From: Flavobacteriaceae bacterium
GTDB lineage: Bacteria > Bacteroidota > Bacteroidia > Flavobacteriales > Flavobacteriaceae
Length of the DNA: 59,886 nucleotides
Assembly: GCA_002698745.1 (NCBI GenBank)
Contig: PAAD01000010.1
Location: 1 to 59,886 of the forward strand
Direction of reading: 5' to 3'
Shown: positions 46,888-53,821 of the stretch, in pieces
Position numbering within the stretch: the stretch's first letter is position 1
Layout of the letters: each line of letters opens with the position of its first letter
Program-made: the position numbers and the translations under genes
The notes under the pieces: generated by a model
Told to the model about the DNA's origin: nothing
The model's database searches: none
What the model saw: only the letters and a program-made list of their open reading frames with translations

Positions 46888-47343
46888 ATGCGTATAACAC
46901 CTTTATCTATTAAATATTACACTCTTTTTAAGCTGCCAGCAGCGTATTTTACCGGAGTACGCGTAAAAAGTATAGATGAAAAGCAATGTACTGTTCGTGT
47001 ACGTTTAAACTTTATGAATAAAAATCCTTTTCGTTCTATGTTTTGGGCAGTTCAAGGGATGGCTGCAGAACTAAGCACGGGTGCTTTAATAATGCATGCA
47101 TTACACGCTTTAAATACAAAAGCTTCTATGTTGGTTATCGAAAACAAGGCTACGTTTTCAAAAAAGGCAGTTGGACGCATAAACTTTACTTGTATCCAAG
47201 GTGAAGCAGTTTTGAACGCCATTCGAGTAGCCAAAAAATCAAATGCGTCCCAGCAGGTTTTGCTACATGCTAATGGACTTGATGACGCAGGAAAAGAGGT
47301 TTCTTCCTTTTCTTTTTTGTGGACAATAAAAGTCAAAAATTAA
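46888..47343 (+). CDS. DUF4442 hotdog-like protein
   Basis: A 151-residue protein of the DUF4442 group, related to hotdog thioesterases. The segment PAAYFTGVRVKSIDEKQCTVRVRLNFMNKNPFRSMFWAVQGMAAELSTG is characteristic; the MFWAVQGMAAELSTGAL helix corresponds to the central hotdog helix, although a canonical catalytic Asp/Glu pattern is less clear. It follows trxB by three bases and is probably co-transcribed. Substrate and function unknown; an acyl-CoA or acyl-ACP ligand is a reasonable guess. Confidence 0.8.
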   Translation: MRITPLSIKYYTLFKLPAAYFTGVRVKSIDEKQCTVRVRLNFMNKNPFRSMFWAVQGMAAELSTGALIMHALHALNTKASMLVIENKATFSKKAVGRINFTCIQGEAVLNAIRVAKKSNASQQVLLHANGLDDAGKEVSSFSFLWTIKVKN

Positions 47344-47400
47344 CATTTTTGCAACACTTTTATCGGCTGGGATTTACGTATTTCGTTATAAATAGTAACT

Positions 47401-47580
47401 ATGTCTCCAAAACCAACAGTAACGTATTTTAAAAAGATTTTAATGAATGTTTATGAATACCCTACAATCTTCTATAAAGAGCTAAAAAAGGCCAAAAATC
47501 AGCTCGATGCATATGATTATCTACGTTTAAAAAAATGGGTGTCTAAACTTGAGAAATTTCGTGTTACTTTGGACCGATGA
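47401..47580 (+). CDS. Small hypothetical protein, 59 aa
   Basis: Missed by the ORF track. ATG 47401 to TGA 47580 gives a charged, soluble helical protein with many aromatic and basic residues (YFKKILMNVYEYPTIFYKELKKAKNQ, ending KWVSKLEKFRVTLDR). A weak promoter-like sequence (TACGTATTTCG) is upstream. It overlaps the 3' end of the convergent oxyR gene by 17 nt. I believe similar small proteins of this shape occur in flavobacteria, but cannot verify it here. Function unknown. Confidence 0.5.
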   Translation: MSPKPTVTYFKKILMNVYEYPTIFYKELKKAKNQLDAYDYLRLKKWVSKLEKFRVTLDR

Positions 47581-48493
47581 TTTTTATGTCATCATAAATA
47601 ATAGCACCTCTAATTATAGCTCTAATTTTATCATGTAATGCCTCAATTATGTGTAGCTTTAGTTTTCGTTGATGGTAAATCATGCTCACCTCTCGTGCAG
47701 GCTCAGGTGATTCAAACGATTTTAGATTGACTTGCTGCCGGTCACTTAATTTACGTGCGTATAAATAAGGTAATAAGGTTATGCCCAAACCTTCTTCAGA
47801 CAATTGAACTAAGGTTTCAAAGTTACCACTTTTAATCTCAAATGGAAGCGGTACTTCGTGTATTATTTTACAAATATTTAATGCTGAATTTCTAAAACAA
47901 TGCCCATCTTTTAAGATTAAAACCTTTTCATTCTTTAACATACTAGCGTTTATCTTTTTTTCTTTATTTAGTTCAGAATGCTTAGGTGCGAAGACTATAA
48001 AAGGTTCGTAATAGAGAGGTTTTTCCATTATGTGATCATAATCAAGTGGCGTAGCTGCAATACCCGCGTCAAGAGATCCTTTTTCTAAATTCTCAATTAT
48101 TTGCTGGGTAGCCATTTCTTCAATTTCTAAAATAAGTTTGGGATAAGCCTTTAAAATAGTTTGTAAAAATAGGGGCAGTAGGGTAGACATAACTGTAGGT
48201 ATAATACCGAGTTTAAAACTGCCACCAATCACCCCTTTTTCTTGTTGTATGACGTCTTGTATTCTTTCTGATTCTGCTACAATAAGGTGTGCTTGTTGTA
48301 TGATTTTTTCACCCACTGCAGTAAGGGCAATTGGTTTTTGCGTACGGTCAAATATTTTTAAATCAAGTTCTTGCTCTAACTTTTGAATTTGCATGCTCAA
48401 AGTTGGTTGGGTTACATAAACGTGTTTAGCTGCACTTGTGAAATTTCGGAATTCTGCTACTGCGATACAATATTTAAGTTGGGTTATGGTCAT
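47564..48493 (-). CDS. oxyR: LysR-type regulator OxyR (hydrogen-peroxide sensor)
   Basis: A 309-residue LysR-family regulator. The helix-turn-helix lies in FTSAAKHVYVTQPTLSMQIQKLEQEL; the periplasmic-binding-type effector domain follows. The peroxide-sensing pair is conserved exactly: KDGHCFRNSALNIC places cysteines at residues 199 and 208, the same numbers as in E. coli OxyR, so the disulfide switch should work. It probably controls peroxide-defence genes; trxB, a Cu/Zn SOD and thiol enzymes are neighbours. It directly follows the cyclophilin gene by one base. Confidence 0.93.
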   Translation of the reverse strand: MTITQLKYCIAVAEFRNFTSAAKHVYVTQPTLSMQIQKLEQELDLKIFDRTQKPIALTAVGEKIIQQAHLIVAESERIQDVIQQEKGVIGGSFKLGIIPTVMSTLLPLFLQTILKAYPKLILEIEEMATQQIIENLEKGSLDAGIAATPLDYDHIMEKPLYYEPFIVFAPKHSELNKEKKINASMLKNEKVLILKDGHCFRNSALNICKIIHEVPLPFEIKSGNFETLVQLSEEGLGITLLPYLYARKLSDRQQVNLKSFESPEPAREVSMIYHQRKLKLHIIEALHDKIRAIIRGAIIYDDIKIIGPK

Positions 48494-48494
48494 T

Positions 48495-49202
48495 TTATTT
48501 GGTTAAAACGGTTACATACATGCGTATATTTTTTAGTGGCCACTCTCGTTTGTCCGTGGGGAGTGCATTAATTTCATCTATTACGTCCATGCCACGAATG
48601 ACTTTTCCAAACACTGTGTACTCACCGTCCAAATGGTACGCGCCTGGAGATTGTTGTACAATAAAAAACTCATATGGGGAAGCCATTTTGTGTGGGTTGT
48701 TAATTTCGCTGCTAGGCATAGATATGACACCGCGTTTATGTTTGTAGCCTTTGTTAGTGTCGGGGGGTAATAAGTATTTACCAATTTTTCTTCTCTTTTG
48801 TCCAGTATCTGCATTATCAGAATTGCCACCTTGAATAATAAAACCTGGTACTACCCTGTGAAAATAAGTATTGTTAAAATATCCCTGTTTTGTTAAAAAA
48901 ATAAAATTTGCCCGGTGATAAGGTGTATTTTCAAAAAGTAACACATCGAAACTTCCCAGCGAGGTTTCAATTCTAACTTTATTTTCTTTATGCTTATCAC
49001 CATATGCTTTTAAAAATGGAATGGCAGTTTTAACATTTAAAGGTTTATCGCTCTTTTTTTTTGGTAAATCCTCTTTCAGTATTGTTGGTTCAGAAGTTTT
49101 TATGCCAATTTTATTGTTTTGCTTTGGAGCTTTTGGATTAGTGCAAGACAACATGGTACTTGAAAAAATCAAGATAAATGACGAAAAAAAAATATTATTC
49201 AT
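48495..49202 (-). CDS. Peptidyl-prolyl cis-trans isomerase, cyclophilin type, lipoprotein
   Basis: A 235-residue protein with a lipoprotein signal (STMLSC, Cys20), a Lys/Pro-rich spacer (about 21-70), then a cyclophilin domain. Family motifs: YFNNTYFHRVVPGFIIQGGN with the catalytic Arg, FFIVQQSPGAYHLDGEYTVFGKVIRGMDVID. The TGxGKR/D-type loop is altered. It would assist folding of proteins at the envelope. One base separates it from oxyR, so the two are probably co-expressed. Anchoring side (periplasmic face of inner or outer membrane) cannot be told. Confidence 0.9.
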   Translation of the reverse strand: MNNIFFSSFILIFSSTMLSCTNPKAPKQNNKIGIKTSEPTILKEDLPKKKSDKPLNVKTAIPFLKAYGDKHKENKVRIETSLGSFDVLLFENTPYHRANFIFLTKQGYFNNTYFHRVVPGFIIQGGNSDNADTGQKRRKIGKYLLPPDTNKGYKHKRGVISMPSSEINNPHKMASPYEFFIVQQSPGAYHLDGEYTVFGKVIRGMDVIDEINALPTDKREWPLKNIRMYVTVLTK

Positions 49203-49265
49203 ACTTTGTAAAGTTAATATTTTTCCTTTCTATTAAAGAGTTATTTTTATTTGTTGATGCTTTTG

Positions 49266-49273
49266 TATTTTTG
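49266..49273 (+). promoter_or_regulatory. Candidate -7 box (TATTTTTG) for the acyltransferase gene
   Basis: TATTTTTG 17 nt before the GTG start at 49291. A TTG lies only 9-12 nt upstream, too close for a -33 element. Confidence 0.5.
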
Positions 49274-49290
49274 CCAAACAAATCTAATTC

Positions 49291-50016
49291 GTGTTTAAGC
49301 GCAACCCATTCGGACATTATCTGTTTATTAAACTTTGGCTAATTCGTCTACTAGGTTTTTTTACGCGTCGACGCTTTAATGGTTTTAATAATTTAAGAAT
49401 TAGTGGATCAGAAATTATTAGAGATCTTCCTGATAAAAATGTCCTTTTTATTTCAAATCATCAAACCTATTTCGCTGATGTAACAGCCATGTTTCATGTT
49501 TTTTTTGCCAGTCTTGCGGGTCGCGATGATAATTTAAACTATTTAAGATATATCTGGCGTCCAAAGTTGAATGTATATTATATCGCTGCTAAAGAAACCA
49601 TGAAGGCTGGTTTTTTGCCACGTATTTTGGCTTACACTGGTTCTATTTCTATAGAACGTACTTGGCGTGAAAAAGGTAAGTCCGTCAATCGGCAGGTGAA
49701 GATGAGTGATATTTCAAATATTGGTAAAGCTTTAAATGACGGTTGGGTAATTACTTTTCCACAGGGTACTATCAAACCATTTGCCCCTGTTCGTAAGGGA
49801 ACATTACACATAATCAAAACTTATAACCCAATAGTTGTACCCATACAAATTGATGGTTTTCGTCGTTCCTTTGATAAAAAAGGAATCTTTATTAAAAAAA
49901 AGGGAATCAAGCAGACAATGCGTATAAAGCCGCCAATAAAATTTAATCTTGAAAAGTCAACGGAAGAGCTTGTATTACAGATCTCTAAGGCTATTGGACA
50001 AGTACCTAATAAATAG
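49291..50016 (+). CDS. 1-acyl-sn-glycerol-3-phosphate acyltransferase (PlsC family)
   Basis: A 241-residue membrane-associated acyltransferase for phospholipid synthesis. Motif I is NHQTYFAD, where His and Asp are separated by five residues instead of the usual four (HX5D rather than HX4D). Motif III is FPQGTIKPF, a variant of FPEGTRS, and motif IV VPIQIDGFRRSF. It starts with GTG and has one hydrophobic segment near the N-terminus. The changed spacing may be a clade trait. Alternative roles include acylation of other lipids, such as the N-acylation step of sulfonolipids, but nothing here shows that. Confidence 0.88.
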   Translation: MFKRNPFGHYLFIKLWLIRLLGFFTRRRFNGFNNLRISGSEIIRDLPDKNVLFISNHQTYFADVTAMFHVFFASLAGRDDNLNYLRYIWRPKLNVYYIAAKETMKAGFLPRILAYTGSISIERTWREKGKSVNRQVKMSDISNIGKALNDGWVITFPQGTIKPFAPVRKGTLHIIKTYNPIVVPIQIDGFRRSFDKKGIFIKKKGIKQTMRIKPPIKFNLEKSTEELVLQISKAIGQVPNK

Positions 50017-50523
50017 TTATTCTACAATACCACCACAGCTAATGCGTGCACCTGCGGCACCAGAGGGTTGAGAGGTAAAATCATCAGCACCTTGATGAAC
50101 AATAATTGCTTTTCCTAAAATATTTCTTGTGTCATCTTCACAGCCAATACACCATTCGTCTGTCTCAAAATATACCCTGCCTATTCCATTTTCACCAACC
50201 TCAAAATTTCCAATATCCCCCTTATGAAAGCCATTTTTATCACCCCAAGCTCCGTGTGGTGCAAAAGTTGGGTTCCAGTGACCACCCGTTGATTTGCCAT
50301 CATCGGATGAACAATCTGATTTTTCATGAAGGTGTATAGCATGTGTTCCAGGTGAAAGCCCGCGTATGGTAGCACTTAAGCTAACGACCCCATCATATTC
50401 ACTAAATAGTGCAAATCCAGCTGCGTTTGATTCGCTTTTTGCATCTAGGTCTACCTGAAGCTGACTGTGTTTACAAGAAGTTATTGTGATTAAAAAAACA
50501 AGAACTAATGCCCAATTATTCAT
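50017..50523 (-). CDS. sodC: Cu/Zn superoxide dismutase lipoprotein
   Basis: About 168 residues from ATG 50523 (the ORF track adds five residues). A lipoprotein signal (ITSC, Cys17 or so) is followed by a SodC domain. Metal ligands: His-x-His in HAIHLHEKSDC, bridging and zinc His in GGHWNP and APHG, Asp in KGDIGN, and the last copper His in IIVHQGADDF; the conserved Cys pair is in HEKSDC and RISCGG. The Arg gate is present near the end. It detoxifies superoxide outside the cytoplasm. Convergent with the acyltransferase. Confidence 0.93.
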   Translation of the reverse strand: MNNWALVLVFLITITSCKHSQLQVDLDAKSESNAAGFALFSEYDGVVSLSATIRGLSPGTHAIHLHEKSDCSSDDGKSTGGHWNPTFAPHGAWGDKNGFHKGDIGNFEVGENGIGRVYFETDEWCIGCEDDTRNILGKAIIVHQGADDFTSQPSGAAGARISCGGIVE

Positions 50524-50789
50524 TTCACCAAAATACACAATTTTTAATATAAACTTATTTTAAAAATGGGACGAGTTTGTTGAAATAGCGTTATGCAATG
50601 AACTCGGCAGCTGATGATATTCAAAATATCACATGAATAATAGAGTAAATATTAAAAAAACTATTTTAATCATAAAAGGACAAAGGCTTGAATAAAAATA
50701 AAATATGCAATTTTCGTAATCCAATAAAAATACAATTCATTTTACAAGCAATTGTTTATAAATACAGATATTTGAAAAAAGAGTTCTTT

Positions 50790-51779
50790 ATGCAAAAGCT
50801 TTCATCTTACATCTTCATTGTGTTTTTCTTAAATGCATGCAATGTAACATACCCCATTGCTTCTTTTACAACTAATACTAATGTGATTGATTACTCGGAC
50901 ACTAATCATTGGGCAGTATATGACGCTATTTCATCCAATGGGGAGACGATAGGTACTATTTCTGAATCTACTGCAGCAGATGTTTTTTATGTTTACCCAA
51001 CTCTTTTTATTGATAAAAAAAATACCAATTGGAATGCAGCTATAGATGATAATAATGTAAATACAGACGTAATAAAATGGATTTTACCTTATCAAGCGGC
51101 AGCATGGGCTGATGCGGGGCGTTTATTTATACCTTTTTATCGTCAGAATCATTACCGTGCTTTTTTTGAACCCTATAGAAATCAAGGGGGTGTTGAAGCA
51201 ATAGCCTTAGCTTATTCAGATGTAAAGGCTGCATTTGACCACTATATGGCGCATGAAAATAATGGCCGTCCCATTATTTTAGCTGGTCATAGCCAAGGTG
51301 CATTACACTTAAAGAAATTATTGCAAGAATATTTTGATGGTAAATTCCTTCAAAATCAGTTGGTAGCTGCGTATTTGATTGGCACCCGTGTTATGGAAGA
51401 CGATTTTAAATTTTTAAAACCCCTTATTTCACCCGAACAGATTGGAGGTTATGTCAGCTGGAACAGTTATAAAAAAGGGAAATACCCCAAATATTATTCA
51501 TGGTATAATAATGCTGTTACTACAAACCCCGTTAATTGGGACGATAGTAAAAAAAGTCTTATGTTAGAACATAAGGGATTATTTTATTACGACAATATAA
51601 TCTATGATAAATGCTTGGAAGTAGAAAAGATCAATGGCATGTTGTGGGTGAGTTTACCAAAAGTACCCAAGCGATTTTGGATGTCTTTTGTCAATGACTA
51701 CCACCGCTTTGATGTCACTTTGTTCTGGGAAGATATAAGGCAAAATGCTTTGCAACGGGTTAAAGCTTTTTATCAATAA
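50790..51779 (+). CDS. DUF3089 alpha/beta-hydrolase-like lipoprotein
   Basis: About 329 residues from ATG 50790; the ORF track start at 50688 adds 34 residues with no signal character. The lipobox FLNAC gives Cys17 after a hydrophobic stretch. DUF3089 proteins are lipase-like alpha/beta hydrolases: the nucleophile elbow ILAGHSQGALHL is clear, with VFYVYPTLF and AAAWADAGRLFIPFYRQ as family blocks and WVSLPKVPKRFWMSFVNDYHRFD near the end, probably holding the catalytic His. Substrate unknown. Stands alone as a single (+) gene. Confidence 0.85.
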   Translation: MQKLSSYIFIVFFLNACNVTYPIASFTTNTNVIDYSDTNHWAVYDAISSNGETIGTISESTAADVFYVYPTLFIDKKNTNWNAAIDDNNVNTDVIKWILPYQAAAWADAGRLFIPFYRQNHYRAFFEPYRNQGGVEAIALAYSDVKAAFDHYMAHENNGRPIILAGHSQGALHLKKLLQEYFDGKFLQNQLVAAYLIGTRVMEDDFKFLKPLISPEQIGGYVSWNSYKKGKYPKYYSWYNNAVTTNPVNWDDSKKSLMLEHKGLFYYDNIIYDKCLEVEKINGMLWVSLPKVPKRFWMSFVNDYHRFDVTLFWEDIRQNALQRVKAFYQ

Positions 51780-51783
51780 AAGC

Positions 51784-52110
51784 TTAAAGTTCTTCAGGGG
51801 CAATTTTCACATTTAGTCCATCTAAGTCCGCAGTGATGGGTATCTGACAGCCCAATCGTGAGTTTTCTTCAACATGGTAGGCTTCGTCAAGCATTGCTTG
51901 TTCATCATCGTTTCTTTCTCCAAAATGTTCCTCAGTGAGTATGTAAACTTGACAGGACGCACACATGGCCATACCCCCGCAAATTCCAGCCACTTGAAGG
52001 TCATAGCCTTTACAAACCTCCATTAGGTTAAGGTTCATGTCTACAGGAACAGCAAAGTCGTGTTCTGTACCTTCACGGTCAATAACTGTAATGTTGATAT
52101 CCTGACTCAA
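51784..52110 (-). CDS. 2Fe-2S ferredoxin, adrenodoxin type
   Basis: A 108-residue electron carrier. The cluster cysteines follow the adrenodoxin pattern C-x5-C-x2-C-x34-C (Cys44, 50, 53, 88: ICGGMAMCASC and RLGCQI). The acidic helix (RNDDEQAMLDEAYHVEE) is where partner proteins dock in this family. The start is TTG 52110; no ATG is available. It lies 29 nt after a ferredoxin-NADP reductase gene, its likely electron donor. Electron acceptor unknown; sulfite reductase or other assimilatory enzymes may have been served before the siroheme gene decayed. Confidence 0.93.
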   Translation of the reverse strand: MSQDINITVIDREGTEHDFAVPVDMNLNLMEVCKGYDLQVAGICGGMAMCASCQVYILTEEHFGERNDDEQAMLDEAYHVEENSRLGCQIPITADLDGLNVKIAPEEL

Positions 52111-52139
52111 GATTTAATAGTCTCTTTTGGTTGTTCGTC

Positions 52140-53141
52140 TTAAAACCCTTGCACACCTTGCACAGTGGTGTATTTGAGTGTAAATTTCTTCTCTGGATTG
52201 ATAATTTTATATGCCGTTTGAACCGCAAGTGTTGCTTCATGAAAGCCGCACAAAATGAGTTTTAGTTTGCCAGCGTATGTGTTTACATCGCCAATGGCAA
52301 ATATGCCTGGGCGATTGGTTTGATAATCATAGGTATCGACGACTATTGCGTTTTTCTCAATTTCAAGCCCCCAGTCACCAATAGGTCCAATTTTTGGTGA
52401 CAAACCAAAAAGCGGGAACCATAAGTCAGTATAAACTGTGTTTTTAGATAATTTGGTATGAATTACTACGGATCTTAATTCCTGATCTCCATTAAGTTCT
52501 TTTACTTCTGCGAAAGTATGTAGTTTCATTTTACCAGCAGAGGCTAGCTCTTGTGCTCGTGAAACAGAGTCTTTATGTGCTCTAAAGCGGTCACTTCTAT
52601 GAACAAGGTGTACAAAACTACCTTTTTCTGCAAAATAGATAGCCCAGTCAAGGGCAGAATCACCACCACCAGATATGACCATATCTTTTCCTTCAAACTG
52701 GTCAGGATCCTTAACAATGTATCGCACGCCTTTTTCTTCAAAGTCTCCAATATTACTGATTAGGGGTTTTCTTGGCTCAAAACTTCCCAAGCCACCAGCT
52801 ATCATTACAACTAGTGCTTGATGTTGAGTGCCTTTACTTGTTGTTACTATAAAGGATCCATCCGTTTGTTTTTCGATGATATCGGCACGCTCACCAAGTG
52901 TAAATCCAGGTTTGAATGGAGCAGCTTGCTCCATCAGCTTGTCTACCAATTCTCCCGCTAATACGGAGGGATATCCAGGGATATCATAAATAGGTTTTTT
53001 CGGATAAATTTCACATAATTGTCCACCAGGTTGCGGAATTACATCGATTAAATGACAACGCAACTTCATTAGACCTGCTTCAAATACAGTAAATAAGCCG
53101 ACGGGTCCTGCACCAATAATAATAATATCTGTTTTAATCAT
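52140..53141 (-). CDS. Ferredoxin--NADP reductase-like FAD oxidoreductase
   Basis: A 333-residue two-domain flavoprotein of the thioredoxin-reductase-like ferredoxin-NADP reductase group. FAD motif IIIGAGPVGLFTVFEAG, the CEIYPKKPIYDIPGYP segment, NADP motif VISGGGDSALDWAI and the end GIFAIGDVNTYAGKLKLILCGFHEA are present. There is no redox Cys pair, unlike TrxB. It is followed by the ferredoxin gene on the same strand. In related genomes this gene often follows siroheme-synthase genes; here a remnant of one lies just upstream. Confidence 0.92.
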   Translation of the reverse strand: MIKTDIIIIGAGPVGLFTVFEAGLMKLRCHLIDVIPQPGGQLCEIYPKKPIYDIPGYPSVLAGELVDKLMEQAAPFKPGFTLGERADIIEKQTDGSFIVTTSKGTQHQALVVMIAGGLGSFEPRKPLISNIGDFEEKGVRYIVKDPDQFEGKDMVISGGGDSALDWAIYFAEKGSFVHLVHRSDRFRAHKDSVSRAQELASAGKMKLHTFAEVKELNGDQELRSVVIHTKLSKNTVYTDLWFPLFGLSPKIGPIGDWGLEIEKNAIVVDTYDYQTNRPGIFAIGDVNTYAGKLKLILCGFHEATLAVQTAYKIINPEKKFTLKYTTVQGVQGF

Positions 53142-53252
53142 TTACTATAGTAATGTTATTGTTAATTTATTAATTGATAAAGTTTTTTCCACAAAATATC
53201 TTCTAAACTTGTTTCAATAGATATAAAGCCAAAAGAGTAATGCATCAGTTTT

Positions 53253-53384
53253 TTAGTAAAATGTTTCTAACCACTTTTGTAAACGTTCTGCTAAAATAGT
53301 TGATTTTCTGTTTGTAGAAATGGCAATTTTAAGGATTCCCTGGGTTGCGATAAAATCCTTAACTTTGTGATAATAAATATCTGT
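53253..53384 (-). pseudogene. Remnant of precorrin-2 dehydrogenase (siroheme synthase N-domain type)
   Basis: The minus strand between the reductase and the HYC_CC_PP gene has an open stretch of 43 codons without a start. Its translation (GILKIAISTNRKSTILAERLQKWLE) closely resembles the substrate-binding segment (K/V-A-I-S-T-N-G-K-S-P) of precorrin-2 dehydrogenase/sirohydrochlorin ferrochelatase. The conserved GKSP is RKST, the frame is closed upstream by TAA and the protein ends early. The rest of the gene is absent. It is thus a decayed 3' piece of a gene that once preceded the reductase. Confidence 0.65.
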
Positions 53385-53386
53385 TT

Positions 53387-53773
53387 ATGAAAGGCCGTTT
53401 TGCCCTTTTATTTGCTTTATTCACACTGTTTCTTTCTACAGAAAGTAGCTTTATGCTGCATTTTTGCCACAATCAATTCGTCGCTGCTGCATTTAACAAG
53501 GAAATTTCTACTTGTTGTAAGAAAAAAGCTCACCCAGGACCAGTTGTTACGAGCATTTGTTGTGAACTGTCATCATTTGATATCCGATTAAATGACACGG
53601 TTGTAAATAACAACAGTAAAACTATTATTTTACCATCATTTTATACAGTTGTTTATGAAAAAGTGGTAGTTAGTATTTTTCTAAATGATCGTTTGCAGGA
53701 ACATATCAACAGACCACCACCCAAGCGCCCAAATCGTGACTTACATATAATTTATGCACAATATTTGATTTGA
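53387..53773 (+). CDS. HYC_CC_PP family protein
   Basis: A 128-residue exported protein. A signal peptide-like start (FALLFALFTLFLSTESSFML) is followed by HFCHNQ, then a CC pair (STCCKKK), another (SICCELSS), and a PP motif near the end (RPPPKRPNRDL), which is the order that names the HYC_CC_PP family. The Cys and His pattern suggests metal binding. It precedes a TonB-dependent receptor by 48 nt, the usual arrangement, and an HMA protein follows. Probably a periplasmic partner in copper or other soft-metal handling. Function not established. Confidence 0.8.
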   Translation: MKGRFALLFALFTLFLSTESSFMLHFCHNQFVAAAFNKEISTCCKKKAHPGPVVTSICCELSSFDIRLNDTVVNNNSKTIILPSFYTVVYEKVVVSIFLNDRLQEHINRPPPKRPNRDLHIIYAQYLI

Positions 53774-53821
53774 TGTTATAAACAATTCCTATGAACTGTT
53801 TCTCTCGTTAAATTATATATC

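Noticed and set aside
53162-53245. 27-aa minus-strand ORF next to the siroheme-synthase remnant
   Set aside because: Too short, no recognisable similarity; probably decayed DNA from the same lost gene region.
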